The notes: generated by a model from the sequence alone, not told the origin. 16,656 nt of DNA from an uncultured Ruminococcus sp. (GCA_947589205.1 CANQCJ010000022.1:1-16656); one strand, 5' to 3'. Positions 7,018-14,495 are shown, numbered from the stretch's first letter. Made by a program: numbers and translations.

Positions 7018-8169
7018 TTAAACAAGCTCGTCCGCAAGCGCGTCAAGCTGCTGCAGGCTTGCTTCATCGAGCGAAGAATTTATCGTAACGGTGGTATCGG
7101 TAAAGGTTATTTCCCTGCTCTTTTCAAATTTAGCCCTGATAGTCTTAGCGGCGGTCGGCGCCCAAGAGCCGTTTTCAATTATGCCTATGGTGCGCTTCTG
7201 ATAGCTTCTTTCGAGCAGGTCGTTTATAAATTCGCGCATGAACGGGAAAATATCGGCGTTGTAGGTGGTGGTCGCGAGCACGAGCCTGCCGTATCTGAAA
7301 GCGTCCTCGACCGATTCAGCCATATCCTCTCTTGCAAGATCTGCTATAGCGACCTTCGGACAGCCCTTAGCCTCGAGCTTTTCCTTGAGCAGCTCCGCGG
7401 CCTTTTTGGTGTTGCCGTAAACGGAGGTATAGGCGATGAACACGCCCTCGCTTTCAACGCCGTAGGACGACCAGGTGTTGTAAAGTCCGAGGTAGTAGTC
7501 TAAATTTTCGGTAAGTATCGGTCCGTGCAGCGGGCAGATGGTGTTTATTTCAAGCGCGGCGGCTTTTTTGAGAAGCGTCTGCACCTGTGCGCCGTATTTT
7601 CCGACGATGCCGAAATAATAACGCCTTGCCTCGCAAGCCCAGTCCTCGTCGGTATCCAGCGCGCCGAACTTGCCGAAGCCGTCAGCCGAGAAAAGTACCT
7701 TGTCCGCGCTGTCGTAGGTCACCATGACCTCCGGCCAATGCACCATCGGCGCGAAAACGAACGTCAGCGTATGCGCTCCGAGCGAGAGCGTTTCGCCGTC
7801 CTTAACGATAACTCTGCGGTCGGCAAATTCGTTCTTGTAGAACCTTTTCATCATGGCAAAGGTCTTGGCGTTGCCGACTATCGTCGCTTCGGGGTACTTT
7901 TCGGCGAATTTAACGATGTTCGCCGAATGATCAGGCTCCATGTGCTGGACTATCAGATAATCCGGCTTTCCGCCGTCCAGAGCGGCTTCGAGGTTACTGA
8001 GCCATTCGCCGCCGAAGCGCGCGTCGACGGTATCCATGACCGCGCACCTTTCGTCCTTTATCAGGTAGGAATTGTAAGCCATGCCGTTGGGCACATCGTA
8101 CTGCCCCTCAAAAAGATCGACCTCGTGGTCGTTTACGCCGATATAGATAATGCTTTCGGTAATTTTCAT
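7018..8169 (-). CDS. fprA: Flavodiiron protein FprA (O2 and/or NO reductase)
   Basis: The product has 383 residues in the two-domain order of class A flavodiiron proteins. An N-terminal metallo-beta-lactamase-like domain (about 1-240) carries the diiron ligands: the HMEPDH motif (His76, Glu78, Asp80, with His81), His144, Asp163 and His215. All are present. A C-terminal flavodoxin domain (about 243-383) has the FMN phosphate loop around TSVYGNTKKAAE (248-259). The enzyme is cytoplasmic and reduces O2 to water or NO to N2O, protecting strict anaerobes. No rubredoxin domain is fused to it, and the downstream gene supplies one. The start ATG has AAAGGAGAGC just upstream. A consensus promoter lies about 40 bases before it. 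Which of O2 or NO is preferred cannot be told from the sequence. Confidence 0.95.
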   Translation of the reverse strand: MKITESIIYIGVNDHEVDLFEGQYDVPNGMAYNSYLIKDERCAVMDTVDARFGGEWLSNLEAALDGGKPDYLIVQHMEPDHSANIVKFAEKYPEATIVGNAKTFAMMKRFYKNEFADRRVIVKDGETLSLGAHTLTFVFAPMVHWPEVMVTYDSADKVLFSADGFGKFGALDTDEDWACEARRYYFGIVGKYGAQVQTLLKKAAALEINTICPLHGPILTENLDYYLGLYNTWSSYGVESEGVFIAYTSVYGNTKKAAELLKEKLEAKGCPKVAIADLAREDMAESVEDAFRYGRLVLATTTYNADIFPFMREFINDLLERSYQKRTIGIIENGSWAPTAAKTIRAKFEKSREITFTDTTVTINSSLDEASLQQLDALADELV

Positions 8170-8205
8170 TTTTTAGCTCTCCTTTATGTTTTTGATTTTG
8201 CTTTT

Positions 8206-8234
8206 ATTATACTGTGATAATATATTTTTTTCAA
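8206..8234 (-). promoter_or_regulatory. Sigma-A promoter of the fprA-hrb operon
   Basis: On the minus strand, TTGAAA (8234-8229), a 17-bp A/T-rich spacer and a perfect TATAAT (8211-8206). It lies in the 101-bp gap between mtnA and fprA, so the detoxification operon need not depend on mtnA transcription. I see no clear inverted repeat over it. Confidence 0.8.
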
Positions 8235-8270
8235 GCCGTATTTGAAAATTTTTAATGAATAACGCGCGCC

Positions 8271-9305
8271 TCAATTGTCCGAAAAATCGTATGGATAGCG
8301 GTAAATTCCGCGCTCGGTTATTATCGCGGTTATAAGCTCCGACGGAGTAACGTCAAAAGCCGGGTTTCGGCAGGCAGTACCCTCCGGGGCGACAGGTCTT
8401 GAATAGTAAAGCGAGGTAATTTCTTCGCCTGCGCGTTCTTCTATCGGGATCTCCCTGCCGCTCCTGCAGGAACGGTCTATTGTCGAAAACGGACAGCAGA
8501 CGTAAAACGGAACGTTAAAGAATTTGGCGTTCACCGCCGCGCTCAGCGTGCCTATCTTGTTTGCGATATCTCCGTTAGCCGCCGCTCTGTCGCAGCCGAC
8601 CATTACGGCGTTTATCTCTCCGCGCTGCATAAAATGCGCCGCCATGTTATCGCAGATAAGCTCATACGGAACGCCCGCGGTCTTCAGCTCATAGGCGGTC
8701 AGCCGTGCGCCCTGCAAAAGCGGGCGGGTCTCGTCGACAAAGGCGTGAAGCTTTTTTCCGCGCTCGACGGACAGCAGCAGTGCGCCCAAGCCCGTTCCGA
8801 GACGCGAGCAGGCAAGCGCGCCGGCGTTGCAGTGGGTAAGCACTCCGTCACCGTCATGAAGCAGGCTCAGCGCGTTTTCGGCTATCGCAAGGCAGGAGGC
8901 TATGTCGTCCGAATGTATTTTCTGTGCGCGCTCTAAAAGCGCGGCGGCGATATCCCTGCCCTCTTCGGCGGCGGCTTCAGCCGTTTTGAGCTGTATATTC
9001 AGCGCATAGCTTAAATTGACGGCGGTCGGTCTCGAGGAAGCGAGATACTCTGCGGCGGCTTTCAGAGAAGATATTATTTCATCGTTTTTAGCGTTCAGCG
9101 AAACGATATACATACAATAAGCCGCGAATATCCCGATAGCGGGCGCGCCGCGCACACGCAGGGACTTTATCGCCTCAAACATTTGCTCTAATGATACTAT
9201 CCTAAGGACTTCGGTCCTTTCGGGCAGAAGCGTCTGGTCTGTTATCTCGATACGGTCAAGCTCTCTTGAAAGCCGCACGCTGTCCGTTTTTTTGTACTCT
9301 AACAT
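8271..9305 (-). CDS. mtnA: S-methyl-5-thioribose-1-phosphate isomerase (MtnA)
   Basis: The enzyme isomerises 5-methylthioribose-1-phosphate (or 5-deoxyribose-1-phosphate in related salvage routes) to the ribulose-1-phosphate form. The 344-residue length is normal. Motifs seen: RGAPAIG (52-58), THCNAG with the catalytic Cys159, TRPLLQGARLTAYEL (193-207), and GCDRAAANGDIANKIGT (237-253) with the catalytic Asp239. The Cys at 238 is where most family members have Ala. FYV..PFSTID near 267-277 and EIPIEER (285-291) are also typical. eIF2B-like and ribose-1,5-bisphosphate isomerase relatives share the fold, but the active-site pattern here is that of MtnA. No other methionine-salvage gene (mtnK, mtnN, mtnB, ald2) is in the window, so the pathway context is unknown. 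The start ATG has AAAGGAGC upstream and a near-perfect promoter. Confidence 0.92.
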   Translation of the reverse strand: MLEYKKTDSVRLSRELDRIEITDQTLLPERTEVLRIVSLEQMFEAIKSLRVRGAPAIGIFAAYCMYIVSLNAKNDEIISSLKAAAEYLASSRPTAVNLSYALNIQLKTAEAAAEEGRDIAAALLERAQKIHSDDIASCLAIAENALSLLHDGDGVLTHCNAGALACSRLGTGLGALLLSVERGKKLHAFVDETRPLLQGARLTAYELKTAGVPYELICDNMAAHFMQRGEINAVMVGCDRAAANGDIANKIGTLSAAVNAKFFNVPFYVCCPFSTIDRSCRSGREIPIEERAGEEITSLYYSRPVAPEGTACRNPAFDVTPSELITAIITERGIYRYPYDFSDN

Positions 9306-9336
9306 TTACTATGCTCCTTTTTTCAGCATTGATATA

Positions 9337-9365
9337 AGTATACCATTTTATCGCGTTAAAGTCAA
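9337..9365 (-). promoter_or_regulatory. Sigma-A promoter of mtnA
   Basis: On the minus strand, TTGACT (9365-9360), a 17-bp spacer ending in TGG, and TATACT (9342-9337). It is one of the closest matches to consensus in the window. Confidence 0.85.
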
Positions 9366-9404
9366 TAGCCGCCGCTTATTCTTTGCAAATTAAAAATTTG
9401 ACGC

Positions 9405-9433
9405 TTGAATGTTTACAAATATTATGCTATAAT
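9405..9433 (+). promoter_or_regulatory. Sigma-A promoter of the MATE gene
   Basis: TTGAAT (9405-9410), a 17-bp spacer ending in the extended element TGC, and TATAAT (9428-9433). It lies divergently to the mtnA promoter, with about 40 bases between the two -35 boxes. Confidence 0.85.
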
Positions 9434-9488
9434 AAATCCTATATGATAATAAGTGATTTATAATTTTAAGCGGAATGGGTGAATTGGT

Positions 9489-10856
9489 GTGAAAAGGGAT
9501 AAAAAAGGCATTGACATTACAAACGGACCTATCGGGTCGCAGCTGATACTTTATGCGATACCGCTTGCGGCGACGGGCATTTTGCAGCAGCTTTTCAACG
9601 CGGCGGATCTTGCGGTGGTAGGGCAGCTTCCGGGGCAGCTCGGCAAGGCGGCTATGGCGGCTGTCGGCGGAAACGCTCCGGTCATCGGCCTGCTGGTAAA
9701 TCTTTTTGTCGGCGTAGCCTTGGGCAGCAACGTCATGATAGCTAACGCTATCGGTCAGAAAAATTCCAAAGCGGCTTCAAGGGCGGTGCATACCTCGATA
9801 ATTTTCGCGGTTTTGGGCGGGATCTTTTTGACGATAGTCGGAGAGCTTATCGCGGGCAAGGTCGTTAACCTGCTCGTTGTGCCGAAGGAAGTCTACGCTA
9901 TGGCGGTAAAGTACTTAAAAATCTATTTTTTGGGAATGCCGGTGATACTGCTCTATAACTTTGAATCGGCGATATTCCGAAGCTGCGGCAACACGAAGGT
10001 ACCGCTTATCGCTCTTGCGGCATCGGGCGTGCTCAATGTTCTGCTGAATCTGTTTTTCGTTTTAAAGCTCGGCATGGACGTCGACGGAGTTGCGGCGGCA
10101 ACGGTCATCTCTAACCTCGTCAGCGCGATAATTTTGTTTGTCTGTCTTTTAAAGGACAAAAGCGAGGTAAGGGTAACTCCGAAAAAGCTTCGCATTGACG
10201 GGTCTATGCTTTGGAGAATTTTAAAAATAGGCATACCCGCGGGCTTTCAGAGCATGGTGTTTTCTATCGCCAATATCGTAATACAAAAGTCCGTCAACAG
10301 TCTCGGCACGACGGTAATAGCGGCGGCATCGGCGGCGTATAATCTTGAAATTTTCGCTTACTATGTGATGAACTCCTTCGGTCAGGCGTGTACGACCTTT
10401 GTCGGACAAAATTACGGCGCGGGCAGCGCCGACAGGTGCAGGAGGTCGCTGAGGCTGTCGTTGATGGAATGCTACCTCGCTACGGCGGTGAGCTGTTCGC
10501 TGATACTTATTTTCTCAAAGCCGCTGCTCGGCATTTTCAACCACGATCCGGAGGTAATAGACATCGGCACGATACGTTTAAAATATATCTTCTTTGCCTA
10601 TCTGTTCAGCGTGGCGCAGGAGGTGCTCTCGGGCTATCTGCGCGGCTTCGGAGTTTCCGCTATCCCCGCGCTCTGCTCGGTGGTCGGCATATGCGGCGTT
10701 CGTCTTGTCTGGATATTCACGGTCTTTAAGCGCTCAAAGACATTCACCACGATAATGCAGGTATTCCCCCTCAGTCTCGGCGTGACCGCCGCAGTCATAC
10801 TTATAGTTACGCTTATTGTGCGGCCGTCTAAGAGGTTTCATGGCAGCGGGTTATAA
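9489..10856 (+). CDS. MATE family multidrug/cation antiporter
   Basis: This 455-residue integral membrane protein has about 12 hydrophobic segments, the normal MATE size. The N-terminus carries the family pattern DITNGPIGSQLILYAIPLA followed by QQLFNAADLAVVGQ, and a second conserved block FRSCGNTKVPL (about 161-171) follows. The family exports organic cations, drugs or metabolites in exchange for Na+ or H+. The particular substrate cannot be predicted. The start is GTG at 9489 with GGGTGA (9477-9482) just upstream. No ATG is available before the conserved block, so the GTG is the best choice. The gene has its own promoter and terminator and is most likely monocistronic. No local regulator gene is adjacent. 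Confidence 0.92.
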   Translation: MKRDKKGIDITNGPIGSQLILYAIPLAATGILQQLFNAADLAVVGQLPGQLGKAAMAAVGGNAPVIGLLVNLFVGVALGSNVMIANAIGQKNSKAASRAVHTSIIFAVLGGIFLTIVGELIAGKVVNLLVVPKEVYAMAVKYLKIYFLGMPVILLYNFESAIFRSCGNTKVPLIALAASGVLNVLLNLFFVLKLGMDVDGVAAATVISNLVSAIILFVCLLKDKSEVRVTPKKLRIDGSMLWRILKIGIPAGFQSMVFSIANIVIQKSVNSLGTTVIAAASAAYNLEIFAYYVMNSFGQACTTFVGQNYGAGSADRCRRSLRLSLMECYLATAVSCSLILIFSKPLLGIFNHDPEVIDIGTIRLKYIFFAYLFSVAQEVLSGYLRGFGVSAIPALCSVVGICGVRLVWIFTVFKRSKTFTTIMQVFPLSLGVTAAVILIVTLIVRPSKRFHGSGL

Positions 10857-10863
10857 AAGAAAT

Positions 10864-10895
10864 TCTCCCGATTTTTTGTCGGGAGATCTTTTTTT
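10864..10895 (+). terminator. Rho-independent terminator after the MATE gene
   Basis: TCTCCCGA (10864-10871) pairs with TCGGGAGA (10879-10886) around a 7-nt T-rich loop, followed by TCTTTTTTT (to 10895). It begins 8 bases after the stop codon. Confidence 0.93.
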
Positions 10896-10928
10896 GGAAT
10901 CTTGATTTATAATCCCAAAGCTCTCGGG

Positions 10929-10937
10929 TGGTATAAT
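10929..10937 (+). promoter_or_regulatory. Extended -10 promoter of the lipoprotein gene
   Basis: TGGTATAAT: a perfect TATAAT (10932-10937) with an upstream TG. No -35 box is found at the usual distance. TTGATT at 10902-10907 is too far away (24-bp spacing). Confidence 0.6.
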
Positions 10938-10992
10938 TTTGTTAGGGCGTAAGAAGCCTTTTGGAGAAAAAACCTGAGAACGGAGGAATAAC

Positions 10993-11793
10993 ATGAACAA
11001 GCTTATGTATTTAAAAAGATCGCTGTCATTTCTGACAGCCGCCGTAATGCTGACATTATGCGCCTGCGGAGCGCAGGAGGAGGATCAGCCGTCCCCGCCG
11101 CCTTCATCACAGCAAAGTGCGGAAAAGGTCGAGGAGATTGAGGAAAGTGTTGAAGAAAGCTCTGAGGAGGAAAAGGAGACCGAGCCGGAGGAGACCGAAC
11201 CGCCTGAGACTGAGCCGGAGGAGGAGCAGACGCTTGAAAATAATAATTATTTTGTAGGCTTGGAAACATTGAATTATCCGTTGGGCAGTGGCGGCGTAAT
11301 GATAGTTAAGGTGCGCGGAAAGCAAAACTGCAAAGCAAAGCTTGAGCTTACGCTGTTCGGTGAAGACGACAGGGTGCTGACAATATTAGATGATACGATA
11401 ACGCTTACCGAAGGAGAAGAAAATTATTTCAGCTATGTTTTAGACCCGGATTCTCTAAGCTTAGAGGACGGCGAAAAATGGCGGCTTGAAAGCAGCTTTA
11501 CCGCAACGGAAGACTTCACTCCCGAAGGACAGAGAAAAGCCGTAGAGCTTGAAAATTATAATATGTCCGGTGACAATCTGTATCTGACATTTAAGCAGAC
11601 CGGAGATGAGGTCGGATATTTATCAAAATTCAAGCTCTTGTTTTATAAAGATGATCAGCTTATCCACAGTGATGACGAGTATTTCTGTATGTATGTGGAC
11701 GGACTCGTCAACAAGGGTGATACCGATATTGCCGAATTATATATGTACAGAGGTAAAGACTTCGACAGACTTGAATATTTCTACGAGCCATAA
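10993..11793 (+). CDS. Putative lipoprotein with acidic Glu/Pro/Thr linker, unknown function
   Basis: I do not recognise a named family for this 266-residue protein. Residues 1-25 form a lipoprotein signal: positive start (K3, K8, R9), hydrophobic core, and a lipobox LCAC with Cys25 as the likely acylated residue, which predicts anchoring on the outer face of the membrane. Residues about 28-80 are a low-complexity linker rich in Glu, Ser, Pro and Thr, including three ETEP[EP] units. Residues about 84-160 and 185-266 look like two beta-rich, Ig-like units. The second resembles FxLYD-type domains (polar beta strands, then a loop before aromatic strands ending in LEYFYEP), but this is only by eye. 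The codons in the beta-rich part look more AT-rich than in neighbouring genes. GGAGG (10982-10986) precedes the ATG. The gene stands alone between terminators. Confidence 0.8.
   Translation: MNKLMYLKRSLSFLTAAVMLTLCACGAQEEDQPSPPPSSQQSAEKVEEIEESVEESSEEEKETEPEETEPPETEPEEEQTLENNNYFVGLETLNYPLGSGGVMIVKVRGKQNCKAKLELTLFGEDDRVLTILDDTITLTEGEENYFSYVLDPDSLSLEDGEKWRLESSFTATEDFTPEGQRKAVELENYNMSGDNLYLTFKQTGDEVGYLSKFKLLFYKDDQLIHSDDEYFCMYVDGLVNKGDTDIAELYMYRGKDFDRLEYFYEP
11176..11220 (+). repeat. Three tandem 15-bp units coding ETEP[E/P]
   Basis: Units at 11176-11190, 11191-11205 and 11206-11220 each begin GAGAC. They encode ETEPE, ETEPP and ETEPE in frame, in the surface linker of the lipoprotein (residues 62-76). 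Their high similarity suggests recent slippage or duplication, and copy number could vary between strains. Confidence 0.8.
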
Positions 11794-11807
11794 ATATTTC
11801 TCTCCGC

Positions 11808-11837
11808 AAAAAAGAGGACGCCCAAAACGTCCTCTTT
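11808..11837. terminator. Bidirectional terminator between the lipoprotein and the cyclase gene
   Basis: A perfect 10-bp stem, AAAGAGGACG (11811-11820) and CGTCCTCTTT (11828-11837), has loop CCCAAAA. On the minus strand it is followed by a run of T (complement of the A run from 11808), so it is strong for the gene coming from the right. On the plus strand the T tract is short. Confidence 0.85.
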
Positions 11838-11842
11838 AAAAT

Positions 11843-13759
11843 TTATCTGCCCTTTTTCTTTTTGAATTTGACCTCGTACATATTCTTGTCGGCAAGCTTT
11901 GCCATGTGTTCGAGACTTATCAGCCCTTCGGAGGAAATGCTGCACGCGCCGCAGCTGCACCCTACCCTGTAGGGCAGCCCGGAGCTGCTGTTGTATTCGT
12001 CAAGAAAAGCGTCGATCCTTGCGATGTAGCCGTCCACCTGTTCGCTCGACTCGTGGGAAACGATGATACAGTATTCATCGCCGCCGGTGCGCGAACAAAC
12101 GCTTCCCGCCGGGAGCGATTCCTTTATGGCGTTAGCCACCTGCAAAATGGCGTTGTCGCCCTGCTCGTGACCGTAGCGGTCGTTTATCGGTTTAAGATTA
12201 TCTATATCCGCGCAGATAACGGTTATCTGCTCGCCGTTGGCTTTGGCTCTCGCGATAAGCTGCGCGCCTAAGCGGTTCATGCCGCGGCGGTTGTAAAGCC
12301 CGGTGAGCGGATCGCGGATATAGAGATTTTCCAGCTCGTCTATAACAAATTCCAATTCGTTGTTCATGTAAAAGCTTCCAGCATTGTTGGAAAGCGACAG
12401 CAGCCAGATGCCGAAAAGATCCCCCGTGCCCTTTAGCTCCTCGGGCGGCTCGTAGGCGATGTAGCCCAAAAACCGATTTTTGAAATACAGCGGAGAAAAC
12501 GCCATGAAGGCGGGCTTTTCTTCGTTAAAAATATCCTCCGGCACAAGCTCCGCAGCAGGGAACAGCGTCGAGACCGGCACGCCGTGCCCGCAGCTTAACA
12601 TCGACACCATCGCGTCGGAAATAGTACCGCAGACGCTGTGGTCGGTATCGGCATCGAAGCTTTTTTCGCCGCGCTCTATATTCGCGCAAATGCAGACGTA
12701 AAGCCGCTTCAGGCGGAAAAACTCCGCGCCCTTTTTAAGGCTTTTGTAAAGCGAGGCGGAATTTGTCGCGCTTGCAAAATCGGTGTTCATTTCTATGATA
12801 TAGGTGTTAAATTCCCTGTAACGGTTCTGTTCGGAATAAAACGCGTCGAAATAGCCGACGTTTTTTTCTTTTTTTATCTCCTGACAGCCGCAGGACTGGT
12901 TCTTAACGAGCATAGCTTCAACGCTGACCTCTTTTTCGACCTGTTCGCCCGCATTCACCCGTCTGATGATATCGACGGCGGCTCTTCCGGCGGAAGCGAA
13001 ATCCCTGCGGACGGTGGTTAGGGTCGGCGTATAAAGCTCACAATCGCGTATGCCGTCAAAGCCTGTGACTACTATATCGTCAGGTATCCTATAGCCGTGA
13101 GCTTTTATGCAGTCCATGCAGAAAATAGCCATCGTGTCGCTTGCGCAGACTATAGCCTGCGGGAGGTCGTCTGCCTTTAAAAAATTTTCCGCGCATTCAT
13201 AGGCTTTTTTCCAGAACTCTCCGTAAGCGATACGGCTTTCTTCTATCGGTATGCCGTTTTCGGTCAGAACCTTTTTGTAAGCCGCGAGCCGTTCCTCCGT
13301 CTGCTGGTTTCCGGGAAAACCGCCGATAAAGTTTATTTTCCTAAGTCCGTGATCCTCGACGATATGCCGCATAACGCGCTCCATAGCGTTTTTGTCGCTG
13401 AGCACTACATTTTTATCGCAGATATGCAGCGGGTCGTTTACGTTTACCGCGGGGATATTTCTCTCGGCGCATTTTTTTGAAACGTTGGCTATAACGCTTT
13501 CATCGAGAAGCGAATCGCCGAGGAGGATTACTCCGTCGATAAGAGAATAATTTATCAGATTATATATCTCGATCTCTCCGTGCAGTATCTCCGGCGGGAG
13601 GGTGCGTCCGGAATTAAGCTCGGGCTTGCGCATAAGATCGGAAAAAACGAGCAGATGACAGCCTAATTCCTTGCAGCGTTCGTAAACGCCGCTGACAACG
13701 CGCGTTTCATATTCCCAATCATAGCCGGTCACGCAGACCGCGATAGCTGGTCGTTTCAT
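11843..13759 (-). CDS. Diguanylate cyclase with LacI-type periplasmic-binding-like sensor domain
   Basis: The product has 638 residues and no signal peptide or membrane segment, so it is cytoplasmic. Residues about 1-290 match the ligand-binding half of LacI/GalR regulators (start RPAIAVCVTGYDWE, then DGVILLGDSLL near 75-85, ASDTMA at 206-211, and IPDDIVVTGFDG at 225-236), but no helix-turn-helix precedes them. Residues about 305-465 form a GAF-like linker domain. Residues about 478-638 are a GGDEF domain with DPLTGLYNRRG, metal residue Asp518, Asn526, Asp535 and active site GGDEY (559-563), so it should make c-di-GMP. The inhibitory RxxD I-site is not present. An in-frame longer start at 13924 is rejected: the promoter (13804-13832) lies downstream of it, and GGGAGGTGAGG (13766-13776) supports the ATG at 13759. 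The likely input is a sugar or related small molecule. Confidence 0.88.
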   Translation of the reverse strand: MKRPAIAVCVTGYDWEYETRVVSGVYERCKELGCHLLVFSDLMRKPELNSGRTLPPEILHGEIEIYNLINYSLIDGVILLGDSLLDESVIANVSKKCAERNIPAVNVNDPLHICDKNVVLSDKNAMERVMRHIVEDHGLRKINFIGGFPGNQQTEERLAAYKKVLTENGIPIEESRIAYGEFWKKAYECAENFLKADDLPQAIVCASDTMAIFCMDCIKAHGYRIPDDIVVTGFDGIRDCELYTPTLTTVRRDFASAGRAAVDIIRRVNAGEQVEKEVSVEAMLVKNQSCGCQEIKKEKNVGYFDAFYSEQNRYREFNTYIIEMNTDFASATNSASLYKSLKKGAEFFRLKRLYVCICANIERGEKSFDADTDHSVCGTISDAMVSMLSCGHGVPVSTLFPAAELVPEDIFNEEKPAFMAFSPLYFKNRFLGYIAYEPPEELKGTGDLFGIWLLSLSNNAGSFYMNNELEFVIDELENLYIRDPLTGLYNRRGMNRLGAQLIARAKANGEQITVICADIDNLKPINDRYGHEQGDNAILQVANAIKESLPAGSVCSRTGGDEYCIIVSHESSEQVDGYIARIDAFLDEYNSSSGLPYRVGCSCGACSISSEGLISLEHMAKLADKNMYEVKFKKKKGR

Positions 13760-13765
13760 TATGAT

Positions 13766-13776
13766 CCTCACCTCCC
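13766..13776 (-). promoter_or_regulatory. Ribosome binding site that fixes the cyclase start
   Basis: GGGAGGTGAGG on the minus strand, about 6-11 bases before the ATG at 13759. It is strongly complementary to the 16S tail. It decides against the in-frame ATG 55 codons upstream. Confidence 0.85.
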
Positions 13777-13803
13777 TGAAGAACACTTTTTCCGTATAGT
13801 TAT

Positions 13804-13832
13804 ATTTTATCATAAATTTAAAAAAATTGCAA
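13804..13832 (-). promoter_or_regulatory. Sigma-A promoter of the diguanylate cyclase gene
   Basis: On the minus strand, TTGCAA (13832-13827), a 17-bp spacer rich in T, and TAAAAT (13809-13804), about 45 bases before the start codon. Confidence 0.7.
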
Positions 13833-13926
13833 CCTTTTTTATTAAAAAAGAGAAAAAATTTTTTTAAGAGCCAAAATTTTTTGCAAAAAATATTTTCACA
13901 AATTAAACAAGAATTATTTTGCACGG

Positions 13927-13948
13927 TATGCTATAATTATTATGCATA
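13927..13948 (+). promoter_or_regulatory. tetR promoter with overlapping palindrome (candidate operator)
   Basis: TATAAT (13932-13937) is preceded by TG and one base, giving an extended -10. No good -35 is visible. The same bases form an imperfect palindrome: left arm TATGCTATAAT (13927-13937), central T (13938), and right arm ATTATGCATA (13939-13948). The right arm is the exact complement of the left except for one missing base. A TetR dimer binding here would block the -10, so autoregulation is plausible. Confidence 0.5.
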
Positions 13949-13976
13949 GAATTTATCGGAAGGGAGAGGGAAGCTC

Positions 13977-14495
13977 ATGGCGGATTCTAATTCGACCAAG
14001 CGCGCGCTTGCCTGCGCTTTAAAGCAGCTTATGGAGCGCAAGCCGTTTGCCAAAATAAGCGTCGGCGACATATGCGAAGCCTGCGATATGAACCGCAAGA
14101 GCTTTTACTATCATTTCCGCGACAAGTACGACCTTGTAAACTGGATATTCTATACCGAATTCGTACATACTCTAAGCTACGGTCCGGACGACAACGGCTG
14201 GGAGCACCTCGAGGACGTTTCAAAATATTTTTACGAGAACAAAAGGTTTTATTCCAAGGCTTTGCAGATAGAGGGGCAAAATTCCTTCCGCGATTATTTT
14301 CACGATATACTTGAAGCGATACTGCTCGAATACATGAAGATATATTTGCAGGAAAACGAATCAGGCTTTGCCGCTGAATTTTTCTCCGACGCGATAATCT
14401 GTTCTATAGTGCGCTGGCTGACCTCTAAAGATCCCTGCTCGCCGGAGGAATTTACCGAGAGCGTCCACAGCTGCGTAAAATTTGTAAAGCGATGA
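13977..14495 (+). CDS. TetR/AcrR family regulator (DhaS-like, TetR_C_8 type)
   Basis: The product has 172 residues. The N-terminal part (about 8-55) is a TetR helix-turn-helix with FAKISVGDICEACDMNRKSFYYHF and the usual KYDLV after it. The remainder is a helical ligand-binding and dimerisation domain of the short type found in DhaS-like regulators. It has the SYGPDD turn and repeated helices but no recognisable ligand motif. The gene is divergent from the diguanylate cyclase and overlaps the next gene by 4 bases (ATGA, 14492-14495), so it is translationally coupled to a membrane protein that may be its regulated partner. The start ATG has a GGAAGGGAGAGGG purine tract upstream. The target and ligand are unknown. 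Some family members act as co-activators rather than repressors. Confidence 0.88.
   Translation: MADSNSTKRALACALKQLMERKPFAKISVGDICEACDMNRKSFYYHFRDKYDLVNWIFYTEFVHTLSYGPDDNGWEHLEDVSKYFYENKRFYSKALQIEGQNSFRDYFHDILEAILLEYMKIYLQENESGFAAEFFSDAIICSIVRWLTSKDPCSPEEFTESVHSCVKFVKR

Larger units (their letters stand above)
13760..13976. other. AT-rich divergent intergenic region between the cyclase and tetR
   Basis: This 217-bp region is the longest gene-free stretch here. It holds the cyclase promoter and ribosome site on the minus strand, long A and T tracts (including an AAAAAATTTTTT palindrome near 13853-13864), and the tetR promoter with its palindrome on the plus strand. No small gene is seen in it. 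Confidence 0.7.

Noticed and set aside
7525..8217. 230-codon plus-strand frame opposite fprA
   Set aside because: It is antisense to a fully conserved enzyme, with no recognisable domain. It also reaches into the fprA promoter.
9306..9488. Possible SAM or other riboswitch in the mtnA/MATE divergent region
   Set aside because: The mtnA leader after its promoter is only about 25-30 bases and the MATE leader about 50 bases, too short for known riboswitches. No characteristic core was seen.
11843..13759. Calling this a LacI-family transcription repressor
   Set aside because: The sequence starts directly in the ligand-binding domain with no helix-turn-helix, and the C-terminus is a GGDEF domain.
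13760..13924. In-frame extension of the diguanylate cyclase by 55 codons at the N-terminus
   Set aside because: The extension is Lys/Phe/Asn-rich and unlike any sensor domain, the promoter lies within it, and a near-perfect ribosome site precedes the ATG at 13759.
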